Origin: Plecoglossus altivelis
Taxonomy: Eukaryota; Chordata; Actinopteri; Osmeriformes; Plecoglossidae
Direction: 5' to 3'
Length of the DNA: 64,000 bases
NCBI GenBank assembly: GCA_036571765.1
Contig: BROE01000020.1
Location: 14,755,143-14,819,142 of the forward strand
Below are positions 39,601 to 52,338 of the stretch, in pieces; the first letter of the stretch is position 1; every line of letters begins with the position of its first letter. The notes below the pieces were generated by a model. The model saw only the letters and a list, made by a program, of their open reading frames with translations. It was not told where the DNA came from and searched no databases. A program made the translations under genes and the position numbers.

Positions 39601-41718
39601 GCCTGCTTCTCATCTTGAGAAATACAAGGTGTTGCATGACAGTATGTGACAGCGTGTTAACTGGTTGAAATGCGCAAGTCTCACAGAATGCGTGACTTGA
39701 GATCCTTGATAACACCAGCGTATGTCTAACTACGATCAGGCTCAGGACTGAAATGTATTTGCTCCCTCGGACATCCACCCTGTGCCAGCGATCACTTAGG
39801 ATTCCCTCCTGTGCTGTTCAGTGACATTGACTACCCAAAGCACCCGAGTCCAGCAGAGGTCATTTGGAGGTGAGGTGCTTGCTACTGTGGCCCCTGTGTG
39901 TGGTTTATTGTGTGAGTAGAATGAGCGGGTAGCAGCCTCTTCTTTCCACCACACTAAAATGAGTTTTGTTCTCCTGGGAGAATCTGTCATAGACAGGAAA
40001 AGTGCCCTCCCCTGCTACAGGTCCCAAGGAGCGGTTTTATTTCTCGTAAAATAAATAGATAGAAAAGTGCATCCTGCAATACAGCTGGCCTGTTTGTGTC
40101 ACATAGAAAAGAATTGAAAACGGCAGGCATAAATGATTTTAATTAAACATGATTAAACTGAGAAAATATCTATCCTTTTTTTAATGTTAAATGGATTCTC
40201 TTTGGAATCAAACTCCCCTCAGGTTTTTGGAGGGGAGAAGAATGCCAATTACACACCTGGAGAACTCTTCACCAATCAGTGAACATCATTAAAACACAGA
40301 TTAAATGTGTGTTGACTCCCAAAGAATCATAATGATGGAGGAGCTGTTTTTCAGAATCTCAGGTTGCACGATAGAGAGCCGCCATAAATCTCAGAAATGG
40401 GATTTGTAATTGCTCGTCTTTATCATTCTCATCATATTCTCCTGCGGTCTTTGATGTTACCAACAGGCCTCTTCAGACAGGTCATCTGCCTCAGAACTGA
40501 CTGGAACCTCGTTCACTGATCAACCAGTAAGGTCTTGGAGGAACGACTGGATCAACGGCCATATTGTCCCAATGCGATGCTATCCTCCTAGCTCCCTTAT
40601 GCTTACCCCTCCCTGAGTGTTTATTGCAGCTGGGTTGCACATGTCTGTTTGGGATAGCGCCAGGGCATGGGAGACATATGCTGTTCCACTTCAGAGGCGG
40701 CATGGCGGAGGCAAGGGCACGATGACAGTACGCATGGCTTGTTCCACTGGTGACCTCGAAGTACCCACGCTCTGCCCACACACCATCTACCTCCAGGCTC
40801 TTTCCTCAGCAAACAATAGGCCATTTTGGCTTGCTAGGCTGCTGACAGTGTGGAAATGCATGTTCTACTCTGTGAAAAGGGACTGCACTACTTGTCAACA
40901 GTATTTCCGTCTTCTTTTGCTACTAAAAATATAAGTACATCATAGCAGACACTTACTGTACGCTACATGTACAGTTTTCACTCAGTCACATATGATATTC
41001 TCACTATATATTTAACTATGTGTCATTTCCCATTTCCCTAATTAGCCTGGTTTGAGTGAAATGCCAGCACTCTTTGGCTCACGTGGAGAGCTAACATGAA
41101 GGGAAACCGAAAACATTGAGTGAAAGAGATGGAAGGAGAGTGTGCGCAAACACACAACAACATCAAAATGATGGAGCCAAAATGGAATCCAATTTCGAGC
41201 TAATCAGCGCTGTGCTAAAGTAGAGAGGATCAGAGGTGAAGTGGAACGTCCTGTCTGATAAGATTCCGTGTGCACACAGCACGACCATTCTAGCTGTTCT
41301 GGGGAGAAGATTGAGATTGTTTGCTCCTGTTTGGAAATTACAAAAAAAGACGATCTGGTGTGGTTATTTACCATAAAGAACCCATTGGTTGAATCAGGGA
41401 TTACATTTCACACATATCACCTTCTTAGCGGCGTGTTTGTCATTCTCTGTGAGGTGACCATGAAGTGTTCAGTGTTTTGTTTGATCCTTTATACCTGTTT
41501 TCCCTCAATAACAGCATGTTATTGTCTCATGTAAAAAAATGATCAATGATAAAAAACGACCAAATATCTACAGAATAGTTATTTAAAATAAATAGTTCAT
41601 GTACATGAAAGCATCTATTTTCCTACTCGTTGTATCCCTGTCTTGACTTGAGGGCATACTAAACATGGCTCTGTGGCTTGTTGCTAAGGTGAATTAGGCC
41701 ATCCAGCAGCACCCTCAC

Positions 41719-41750
41719 CCTCTATCTATCTCTCTATCTCTATCTATCCT
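41719..41750. repeat. TCTA/TCTC short microsatellite
   Basis: Compound (TCTA)n and (TCTC)n array of about 32 bases. Confidence 0.85.
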
Positions 41751-42763
41751 CTGAATATCCCACTCAGACTCACTTTTAATGTCTCCACTGTCCCCAAGAT
41801 GGCTCATACATCATGCTCATATGGCAAAGAGTGCACATTTAAGTTCATTATCACCATTGCATTACACCAGAGGCCATTTCTCTCTTGCCGTTCTGATTTA
41901 TACTTTACTAATCTCCACAGAAACTGCTCCTATGGCATGTAGTGTAGTACATGACCAGGATACTGGAGTGTCCTATTATAAAACACTGCAGGAGAGCTTC
42001 TCCCAGGGGTGGGGATGTTTTCACACCTGCTGCTCTGCCCTGGGGAGTACTCTCAGGTGGGGTCCATACCTTCCTCGCTGCCCTGGTCGGGTGGCTCTTG
42101 TTCACTGTGTGTTTGAAGGCTGGTTCAAAACAGGGTTGGTTTTTGGTTCTGCTCAGTGGTGATGCCTGGTTGCTCTGGTCTACATGGTGGACACCATCAA
42201 ATCAGATCTCGTTTAATACCACCCATTCACATCGTACGACTGGTTATTTACCGTTGGTTCATTTAGATTACAGAGATAGTCTGATTGCCTTGCAGTGGCT
42301 CAAGAACATTTTGGTTAAACATTCACCGTTTAATGTGGCCTGGCAGTGTTTGGGGTCGAGGTTTCTTGTTTTTCTGTATGTAATTTACACCAGGAAAACA
42401 GTCAGGCATAAAACTCCAGCTGTGATGAAGGGAAGGGGATTCATAATTCATAGGGTTATAAATGCAGGCTCACAGGCTATGTGGTGTTATGTAATAAAAT
42501 ACAGCATAATGATATTTAGGAATATTTTATCACCTCTAATAGAAGCCAAGACGTTCTAATGAATTTAGAATGATCTGCTATACATGGCAAGTTGATGTCA
42601 TTATATCCTTATGCATAAGCCCTCTTCCTCAATATCCAGAGATAGGAAATCAAGAAACTAAAATAACAATGCACTGCTTCTTTCAGTACGACAAGGCGTC
42701 CATGTCTCCACTACATTTGCCAAATTTGTGGGGAGCAACAGAAACAGACGTGAAAGATGGAGG

Positions 42764-42802
42764 GAAAGAGAGAGAGAGAGAAAGAGAGAGAGAGCGAGAG
42801 AT
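42764..42802. repeat. GA microsatellite
   Basis: Imperfect (GA)n with AAAG and GCGA interruptions; gives arginine/glutamate frames on the plus strand. Confidence 0.88.
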
Positions 42803-45060
42803 GCAATAGCACCCTGGAGAATAGGGAGAATATTCCTTTGTTCTTGTGCCACACAGAAAAAGGCCACATCAATGAAGTTGACTGTTTCCAGAATAAATAT
42901 ACGGGGGTGAAAAAAAAACCCACCGGGAAAGCGTGAGGGTGATCCGCTTGGGATTCTGCTGGGGTCTTAGCCTCCTCCACCACTCGACCATCCCTCCACT
43001 GAACACAAAGAGCATTATGCATGAAGCACATAGGGTCTGTGAGCACGCTCTCTGCCTGTCACCCCACTCAGCAACACAATGTCACCCGGCCATCCTTTCT
43101 GCCACACAGTACTGCATGGCACAAGAAAGCGTGTGGATCAATGAGGGGTTAAGAGGTGATAATCTCCCTCGTCCTCCTAGCAGTCATTGAAGTGTGATTA
43201 GAGCCAGTCACCTCTGAGGTATGACAGTGTTCTCTCTCTCTCTTTTGAGGATTCAAACTATGCGGAGAGTTTAAAGGAGACAGGATGTGATGTGTCGTTT
43301 CCTTTTGAAGTTTGAGGAAAGTGCTTTTGTCACATTTCTTAGACTACAGTAGTCTCTAGCTCATCCTTCTCCCTGTGAATGTTTCTGGGGGTGTGTGTAT
43401 GGAAGGGCAAAGCTTTGTTGTCACATAAGGAAATATTATTACAGCTGTAGTCAAATCAGAACTGACTCCGATAAGTGGATAAAACTGCTGAAAAGGCGAC
43501 TGGCAGAAAGTAGGTTGAAAATGTTCAAATCGCAGACCGAGACCATGCAATTTGTCTTTGTTTGCTTGTTTCCCTACCCTCTCTGATTCAATAGACTCAT
43601 CTCAAACTAAACAGTATTTTGCAATGCTTTTAGTATCAATTATCCAAGTTCCCTGCTCGTTGCTGAATGAGTCCTGGTTCCGACTGTGTTTGACATGACA
43701 GTCTTCAATACCACCGGACAGTTGATTGTCTTGCCATGCACATTTCCAGGTTAAATACTCTCGTACAGGAAGGTAGGGCACAGAGGCACCATACACCTTG
43801 CTGTAAACCTGCCAGAAAAAGAGAGCAAATGGTTTCAATTCCTTCACAGATTCTCAATAAACACCATATATCTTTGTAATACAGAGTCCCTATACAGATA
43901 TTCGATAAACACCATACATCCTTCTAATGGATCTGCCAGGACAGAGCGTGTGAGATGAGGGAGTTTTCAGAGGGGAAACACGCATGTCACTTAGAATTCT
44001 GCCGCCTCCGCATCCAGGACTAGAGCCAGTTCAGACAAATATTGGTTTTGTGTCAAAAAGCCACTTGAAAGTTGGATGTGTTAATCTTCTTGCTAATGGC
44101 CTTGTGAAGGGCTCCTTAATATTCTCCCCCCAGTCTCCTGCTACAGAGTGTGTCTCCACAAGGTTAATTAGTAGAGTGTCCCCTGAGGTTCCGCAAGTGA
44201 TGTGGGCTTAAGATACTGAAGGAGGTGCCTCCACACAACACTAGCAAACAAGGTTAATAGGCCCACCAATACCTCTTTATTTCCCTCACCACTCTTCAAG
44301 GTACCATGTGTGGCTTACTGTTCCTGCGTCTGCTATGGAGGTGGAAAGATGATTTCTCAGGAGATTGTTAACGTTGACAGCAGTTATGAGGGGGGCAATT
44401 ACAGCTGTCAAAGTCAAAGTCCTTTAAGTGTGACGTTCTTGAGTAAACTGGACCTTGTTCACTTGCATCAATACAAATGTGAATATGAGATTGACTGCAG
44501 GGAAACAGCTTTGTTCTTGTAACGATCACTGCACACATTCTTGGGCTTCATTTCAAACCGGCTGGTCTATTTCCCAAACATTCCTCGGCCAGGGACAGCA
44601 GCAAAAGGCGAACCAAAGAAATGACACACTGAGAAATGTGCGGGGAATGTCAAAGGTCGTCGAGTCTCAAATTACTTTGCATTCAATGTCCCACTTGAAA
44701 TCTCACCCTTGAATAAAGCGTATCTGCCTGCTCTCTAAGGAACTGTGACCTACAGAATCACATGCCTGCACATCACCACCACTGGAATGTTGGTAGCCAA
44801 TAGCATGGTTAAGTACTCCAGTGTTACCCATAGCACATTCCCAACAACTTGGATTTGATGATATTTCCTTAAATGTACTGTAACCACATAACAAACCATC
44901 TGCATTTTACATGATGGATGGATGCGACATGGATCATGATAACCCAGATGGTACAAAAAGTCAAAAGAGTTTGCTTCAAGCTTGACGTGCCCCTATCATG
45001 TTTACCATTTTGTCACTTAGCACAGAAGCCCACCTGTCACTCTCTCTCTCCCTCCCTCTC

Positions 45061-45063
<3 letters not shown>

Positions 45064-45104
<41 letters not shown>
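45064..45104. repeat. (CT)n microsatellite
   Basis: About 20 uninterrupted CT units flanked by CCCTCC-type pyrimidine sequence on the left (from about 45040) and CCCTTCTC on the right. Confidence 0.96.
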
Positions 45105-45107
<3 letters not shown>

Positions 45108-45429
45108 TCTCTTGTTTGGTGGCTCCTGGAACATGAGGTGTTATTCCCAGACGAGAGAAAGGGATAAGAGAGATCCTGCTGCTTTGCTGAGGTCACAGGC
45201 AGGAATGAAGACCTGTGTGGTGCAGGTTTGCGAGGGGGAAAAAAGCAGGGGAGGAGCAGCTAAGAGTCTTAAGCATGACCGGGTCTCCCTTTGGTGATGA
45301 AGGTAGCACAGCGTGCGCTGAGAAGCATGACAGAGAATTGGGCTTTCTGACTTTCTCATATGCACTTCTAAGCAGTTTCTGTGCCTCGGTTGGCCTGGTG
45401 TGTGTTTGGGTGTGTTTGTTTGCGCAGCA

Positions 45430-45430
<1 letters not shown>

Positions 45431-45475
<45 letters not shown>
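45431..45475. repeat. (TG)n microsatellite
   Basis: About 22 TG units with one TGTATG step near the left end. Artefact frames of V-C-V-C result. Confidence 0.97.
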
Positions 45476-45476
<1 letters not shown>

Positions 45477-47223
45477 ACGGTATCATGCTTGGCATTGGTT
45501 TGTGAATTTCATGCTCCCCACAGCAGTAGGCCATGCTGTGTATATGTGTGTGATATATTGGAGCTGGAAGGAAAACAGAGCCAGCTCTTGAAGCAACACT
45601 TCAGATGTCACCTTTATACTTGTAATGTTGAGTTTGTCAGGTGTTTTTGCTTGTGGCAAGAAAGCACACTTGGCACATCTACTGTCACATCAGCTCCATG
45701 TCAACATCAGTCTTCTTCTAAGCTTTTGGCAGCAGTCAGGACATGGTTACAGTTTTGCCCACTTGTTAACATCCACCTCTATAGCTAATCCATCCAACAA
45801 TTACCGAAAAGACATCTTCATGTACTCACTCTGTGTGTCCCATTTTTTGAGCCTCCTCTATTCAAGAGTATTACTGAGGGACCTGGAACAGCAACATCAG
45901 ATTTCAACTCATACAAAGACTTATGACCAACACAAGTCTCCATCCATGGAAATGATCTCATTCTACAGGTGAGCAGAGGGGTCCCATCTGAAAGAGTACA
46001 GAGCTGTGGGAGCCAGGGGAGCCTCGGTGGCACATCTCTGGTGCATGCACGCACCACTGCTGTATTGATTCCTCCTTCCCTCAGAAGTTCACAAAGCACT
46101 CCCACCCTTCCCCATCGCATGCTCCCCCTGTTCTGAGCACAGCAGGGACTGTAGGTACAATGATGTTAAAGAAAGGAATTCAAAGTTTGACAAAAACTTT
46201 GGAGAGCTGGTCCCACAGTTGGAGGGAGCAGAGAAGGAGGGCTCACACAGTACTTGTACATGTGCAAGACTTTGACGTGGTATCACTAAAAAGTAGTGCC
46301 TGAAAAAGGATGGCTAATTATCTATGCCTTCCGTCATATCATATCAAAAAAGACGTGCTAAGCAGAATGACCATGTGCTCTGCTGTTCTGATCTCTATCG
46401 CAGGTCTTAATGGTATCGCTCTCCCATTTTAATTTTTCCTTCAGGCAGCAGGTTTACTTTCCCTGTGACTAAGCTTCTAGATTCTCTGCCTGTTGACTCA
46501 GCAGTTAAGTGCATTAATTCCTCGTCTCCCTGACTCATTTGGTATTCAGGCGGACAGAAAACAAGGCTTTCCTCTGCCTGCCTAATGCCACATAAATCTG
46601 TAAGCAAACACATTATAAAACATGGTGTGAAACTGTAGCTTTAACAGCAGCATAACTACTCTGGCAGCCATTTTGAAACTCTCATGAAGTGCTTGGAGTG
46701 CATATACATATATTCATGAAAGCATCATGGCACAGCCAAGTCACTGAGAGCAACTGGCAAGCTGAATCTTTTCTCCTCTTCACAGAAACAGAGAATGGGC
46801 ACAGGAGTGGAGAATTATTGAAATAAAATGGACCCATTTGCATCGAGTGAGAGGAGACAGAGCAGTTTCCTGTGGACTGGGTGAGTTAAAGCAGAGTCTC
46901 TCTCCCAGGAAAGTGAAGCTTCGGACAAGCAGGGGGCTCATGATCAGAGAGGTTCATGATGTCTAGCCGCGGAAAGGAGTGAAGAGGGATGGAGGATTTT
47001 TGGCAGTCTCTCTTTCTCTCTCTCTTAAATCATACTGGTCAGCCAGCTGAGGTAATGAGTTGGGTTGTCAATGCATCATTGAGTGCAAAATGGGGGACCT
47101 AAAGAGTGTGTACTCTTTTTTAACCTGGGGGTCACTGAACGGGGTTGACAGACAGATCAAATTGACAATAAGAGAGAACAAATTGAAAAAGTGATAGATA
47201 TAGAGATGGAAGAGAGATAAAAA

Positions 47224-47224
47224 T

Positions 47225-47270
<46 letters not shown>
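47224..47270. repeat. (GA)n microsatellite
   Basis: Nearly pure GA array with AAAG interruptions at both ends, within a broader purine-rich stretch from about 47160. Confidence 0.93.
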
Positions 47271-47272
<2 letters not shown>

Positions 47273-47394
47273 ACTATGAGTGATATAAAGGGAGAGACAG
47301 CAGACTCCACTGGGCAGGCCCAGAGTGTCTACCCCACGCAGCGAGCCCTGTGGGTTGTTAGTGAAGCCCCCCACTGGTCCGTAAGTGTGCAGGA

Positions 47395-47408
47395 GGGGGG
47401 GGGGGGGG
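47395..47408. repeat. Poly-G tract, 14 bases
   Basis: Uninterrupted G run following AGGA and followed by AGCAGACC. Confidence 0.92.
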
Positions 47409-49318
47409 AGCAGACCGCTCTGTCCTCTGGGAGCTGTGGCTCACAGGCTGCCGCACTCTCAGTGCTTAAAGCCTGCAGAGTGGAAACGGACTATAGATTA
47501 TTGAGGGAAACCACAAAGCACTTCAACTGCCCCCACATTCACACTCCCCTCATGGGAAGGAACACGAGGAGTGGGAGAGATGGGCTGTGCAACATCGTTA
47601 TCACCCTCTCACCGTTGGAAAAAAAAAACACACAGGTGGAACAGGAAAAGTGGGAGTTTCTAGCATGCTCTTATGAGGCAGTGTGAGACAATCTGTTAAA
47701 TGAACACCAACTGAAACATGTTGAATTGTGCGCTGTAATTCAGGAGACGAATGGAAAGGCGACCTTTGCTGCGCTTCGATATAACTGAGTATATTCAATG
47801 TGTTCGACTGGACATGTTTGGCTGACATCCATTCATTTAGTTGATCTGTGGCCACTGCTCACATGATGTCCCATGATGCCCCATTCGTTCTCCCTTTTCC
47901 TTGCACTCTTTCCTTGCCATGTTCACTAGTAGTTGCTTTTGTTTCTATTGATACAGTGGTTGTATGTCAAAATATAACATTTGTGCTCCCAGATGTACAA
48001 TATTTTGATAGTTCATATAGGGTCCAGTGTAAAATAATAATGATAAAATATAATAATCATAAAAATTACCACATTATTCAAAATGGGATATTCCATTACA
48101 GTGTCAAATTGTACATGCTTTCAAGAGAACATTAGCACAAATGACAACACAAGAACCTACAGAATTTCTCACTCATCATTTTCCCCAAGTACATGAACTT
48201 GATTGATTACAAACATTGAGCTGGTAGCATATAGATTGAAATGGTTGGTTTGTTAATGAGAACGTATTTTCCTCATGTGAGTAACATAGCATGTCAGCAG
48301 AGGCACGTTTTGCCCACCAAGGACAAAACACAGACTTGTTCTGTAGGAGAGAACAACATCTAAATGAGAAACGTAGAATTGCATCAGTCAGGGGCATTGA
48401 TATTCTGACAGGTAGGTCCAGCCGAGTGAAAAGTAAAAACCTAAAGCCTGAAATGTTCAAGTGAATCACCTGTCAATCACTCTAGTTGGGTTAGTCTGTT
48501 GCATGTCCACGACTTAAGATTCCAATTTATAACAATGTGCCAAGGCAAAGGCGTTATAATACATTAAGCATAATTTGTTGATGGTCTCAAAAACAGGGAG
48601 TTTGCATCATTACTTTGGTGTAACATCATTAAGTAATACAAAACATGACACTGACACCCACAAAGAAGATTCGATTTGGTAGACTGGATGGCTGACTATG
48701 AAAGCTCCGCCTCACAAAGAGAGCATAAACATAGAATAAACATGAGGCAAACACTTCCTTGTTTGCCATTTCAGAATGGTGCACATTGACACATGTCAAA
48801 TGTGGAACCGATTTCAATTCAGCAGATCTGTTTATTTGACCGAAACAGGGTCGCAGAAAACACACTCGTCTTGTGTTTTTATCATTCCCTCCTCCGGGTT
48901 TTGCTTTTCCTGCCTCATCTGCTGACACTGATGATTTCTAAGTGTGAGTGCCTAATCTCTCTCCCTCTCTGTGTGTCATAATCACTGCTCTTTATGATCA
49001 CTTTGCCCTATTTGCCCTTTGAAGATGACATGTGTAATGAGGGCTCTGGAGACCTGTGTGAGTGGGTTATTTGGCTATTCAGTCAAGCTCACACATCCTA
49101 CGTGTTCGCTCATTCACCCAGACTCACATGCACTGATCAGCGTCTGTCTGTCTCTCAAGGTCACAGTGGGGATTGAACTGGATAAATGTGAGCAGATATT
49201 ATCTGATTCAAGCCGATATCAAAATTCAGGTTTTTCTGTCACGTCTGCCGATAAAAACACTTATGCCCCTCAAAATGATGGCAAGTTAGATTTACAGTCA
49301 CATCACATATTGTTTGGC

Positions 49319-49365
49319 TACATATGTATGTATTTTTACATACATACGTACATATATACGTATTC
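49319..49365. repeat. AT-rich inverted repeat, possible hairpin
   Basis: TATGTATGTA at about 49325-49334 is followed after TTTT by its reverse complement TACATACATA, and more ACGTACATATATACGTA sequence continues on the right. It can form a cruciform or hairpin. It lies about 0.3 kb upstream of SUCLG2 exon 1. Confidence 0.7.
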
Positions 49366-49559
49366 CCTTTAGCAATTGTTATAAAATGTAGGCTAAATAA
49401 TATAGGCTATATGTATACACATATATACTTTTTTTTCATTTAGTCTACATTTTGGAAAGACGTGCCCTTTGGGGAGATATGTGCCGCCGCTACGTCTATA
49501 AACAATAAGAACGTTTTATTGTGCGGGATACACCTGCAACACCCTTGGAACGGGAGCAG

Positions 49560-49672
49560 AAATTTGTCACAGGAAGTGAGCAATTCCATCAAAAAACCCA
49601 CTTCCGTCAGCCGACCTATGAGCTCTTTGAATTGGTAGCACATGTTTGTCCGCTGCTTTCGTCGGCATTAAT
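49560..49672 (+). promoter_or_regulatory. suclg2: SUCLG2 proximal promoter/5'UTR with paired ETS sites
   Basis: Two consensus ETS cores lie just before the SUCLG2 start: CAGGAAGTG at 49571-49579 and, in the opposite orientation, ACTTCCGT at 49601-49608. Their centres are about 30 bases apart. GABP (NRF-2) is an established ETS activator of many nuclear genes for mitochondrial proteins and binds paired sites, which fits this gene. No TATA box is evident at a suitable place. The transcription start is not visible, so where the promoter ends and the 5'UTR begins is unknown. A nine-codon ATG ORF at 49642-49671 would be an upstream ORF if it is transcribed. Confidence 0.55.
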
Positions 49673-49756
49673 ATGGCAGCATCCATGGCAGCCCAGGCTA
49701 TAGTGAGAGCACTGCGCGAAACAACCTCGAAACACACACTATTTGACAAATTCAAG
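49673..49756 (+). CDS. suclg2: SUCLG2 exon 1: mitochondrial targeting sequence
   Basis: The frame reads M-A-A-S-M-A-A-Q-A-I-V-R-A-L-R-E-T-T-S-K, then eight more residues ending F-D-K-F-K (28 codons). It ends at AAG|GTACAA, phase 0. The human protein as I recall it starts M-A-S-P-V-A-A-Q-A, a good match for such a poorly conserved leader. The peptide is Ala-rich with spaced Arg/Lys and could form the amphipathic helix of a mitochondrial presequence. The ATG has A at -3 and G at +4, a good initiation context. A second in-frame ATG is four codons on. Phase 0 fits exactly with the acceptor at 61611. The donor is not a perfect consensus, the main weakness. The alternative is that a different first exon is used. 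Confidence 0.75.
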
Positions 49757-52320
49757 GTACAATCTCTTTTTTAAATATACAAGTTTTAAGTCGAGTGTCA
49801 CATCTGCTTGTCCCTTTGGTTTTCGTTAGCTGTCATTGTCTCATAACACAGCTTAATGCTGCGTTAGCGAGCTAGCCAGCTAGCACCATCTGCTTTCGTT
49901 TGACACAGATCAAAGTTAAAACTGTGACGCAACCACATCCAACGTGGACGTTAGCTAACAGTAACAGTTCTGCACACCCATACTGTGCTGCTGTCTTGTT
50001 TGTTTTCGTGCTTGCGTTGTCAGACAATGCATCTATATCGTCCTCTTGGTCAAGATTAGCGAGAGCTGAGTACGAAAGTATCGTAGCTAGATTCTGGTCT
50101 GCCTATGAAGCCTACATAAAGTTGACTTTTAATCCCTTGAATGTACTAACTTGTGGCTGCACAATCTGTTCTGATGCAGCAAGGAAGCTACTACCAGCCT
50201 GTGCTATATAGTGTGGTGACAGTTAAACATGACTTTACTCAATGAGTGCTACCTTGCATGAGTGGTACATGCCAATGGACAGAAATACAGAAGCTATGGA
50301 AGACAGGTGACTTTAGCCTTTTTTTTCTAGCTAGCGTTTCTATCTCTAGACAGCGTGCTCGTCATGTCAAGGACAAAGGGATTGCAGAGGCTCAAGAAGT
50401 CATAAAAAGGCTGATAGTGAAGTTTGTCTATAATTTGATCCGTTGGTTGCACAGTAGGTCTGCACAAACTGTTGCACAGTAGCTCTGCACAGACTATTGT
50501 CCAGACTCTCCAGTCTGTCGAAGGAGCACCAATACTTAGTGACAAGCAAGTGAGGGTTAACGTTAAAATGTTGTGCAAGTAGGTAAATCATATACCTTTT
50601 GCTGTTAGTGCAGTCATGAAACCCTTGAACCCAATTGAACAGATGGGTTCTGGCTTGCTGATTGTGGCCCTGAGGACGAAACGCAACTCACTGAGAGACC
50701 GAGTAAAGGTCACAAGCTCACTGCAGCAGCTGAAAATATCCTCATGTGCTTTTTTTAAAATGCATTTTTATTATTCAGTTACATTGAAAGATTTTCAAGT
50801 TCGTTTATCAAAGAAACATTTTGTTGAAGCTACGCTCATAATCACAGACTAGCTTTTCATTAAGACGACCTAGCAGACATTCCAGCATTACTACCAGATC
50901 CTGTTGACCCGACTGAACAAATAATTGGCAGCAGAGAAGATCAGTATAATCAAGGGTTGACTAACTGTTGCTGGTCAAACCACATACCTTGTTTTGAAGG
51001 GATCCACATTGTCATTGTTTGTGGTTGGACTTTAGTTAGTGGTTTGTGAGAGAGTACTGTGTGGTATTGTCGATATTGCAAGATGATCAGCACATTCCAG
51101 GCAAAACTTAAACGTTTCTGGTTTTAACAACTTTCCAAAAAAAAAGCTTGCCTTCTTTCCTCTCAGAATCAGTTCCTCAAATAAGGACTGTCCACTAAGC
51201 AAGTTTGGAAAAAAAAAATCTACATAATTAATGCATTGCACTATGATCCCCTTACGTAACACAACCACCTGCGCTCTGCATGGACCCCCTAGTATGGTAG
51301 TCTGTCCAGAGTGCTTACAAAGCATATTTTTTTCATCTGGATGGGGATAATGAGACTGTAGTTGCTAGGGACTAGCTTTTAGAGGGTTCACGTAACGAGA
51401 AAGCACACAGTGCCAACTTATATTAGGCAGCGCACATTTGTATTTAAAATATCTTCTCGGGAGTTTTTGTGGACATTTTAATCTAAAGATGATGGATGCA
51501 TATGCGATTAAAGTGCCACAGAAGTAGGCTTTCGGTTAGCCTAAGGGTTCAACTCTGATATAAAACACATGTAGTGTATTATACATGCATTTGTGCAGGT
51601 TTAGTGTTATAACTTAGTGTTGCTCTTTCTTTTGAATTATGTCTGCGTAGGGGTTAAGGTTGGTGTTTAACGTCGCTTGGTGTTAATTTGCTTCTTGCCA
51701 CTTCCCTCTGTAGTATTCCCACTTCATCTGCATGCCATCCTCAGTGCAATCTGCACAAACCTGGTTGTCTGCCAGTACTGAAAACAATTCATTGCTTTAC
51801 TCAGTGAGGAACGCCTTGAGTTTTATGCCACTGCTTTTCCCTAGTGAATTCTGTTACAAAACCTACAAAACGGTTTCGCTCTGGACAAAGCATTTGCGTC
51901 TGATACCCACCATCCTGCACTCGTGTGTTTGCGGCTGATTCTATATTCTTTTCTCTGTGGCAAGTTATCGTAGCCTAGTTTGGTTGACTGACACATATTT
52001 TCACCGGTTTGTCAGCTCAACAGGGTATTACTTGAGCTACGATTTTGTCAATAGCCATGTGACAAATATTTCAGATGGAAACTGAATGTTGGATGAGGTG
52101 CATCATATAATGGAATATGCTGTTTTATTTCTTCCTGAAATCAAATCTGTAGAGTTCTTGTCTGCACAGCGAGATAATCCTCAGGGCTGGGTTTTTTTTA
52201 TTTTTACACTGTCATAGCACCGCTGTACTGAATTTGCCAATGTTTGCTGCGTTTTTGAAGGTGTCACAGCTCCATGGCCCCATAGTGCTTCAACCGTGCG
52301 TAGTGGTGAAGGAAGCGGGT

Positions 52321-52338
52321 GGGGGGGGGGGGGGGGGG
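52321..52338. repeat. Poly-G tract, 18 bases
   Basis: Uninterrupted G run after GCGGGT, followed by TGGAGG. Located in SUCLG2 intron 1. Confidence 0.93.

Larger units (their letters stand above)
29396..49555. other. Intergenic region, right part
   Basis: No exon or gene could be supported. The contents are simple repeats (CT at 31001-31135, CA at 33670-33720, TACA at 34325-34402, GGGCT-like at 36467-36672, CT at 45064-45104, GT at 45431-45475, GA at 47224-47270, poly-G at 47395-47408) in otherwise unique sequence. The longest open frame is 41951-42559 on the plus strand (202 codons), without a known domain. The interval ends at the SUCLG2 promoter. Confidence 0.6.

Noticed and set aside
41951..42559. 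Longest plus-strand open frame, 202 codons, with hydrophobic stretches
   Set aside because: No known family motif, mixed composition and no flanking gene signals; length is compatible with chance. A database search could reverse this.
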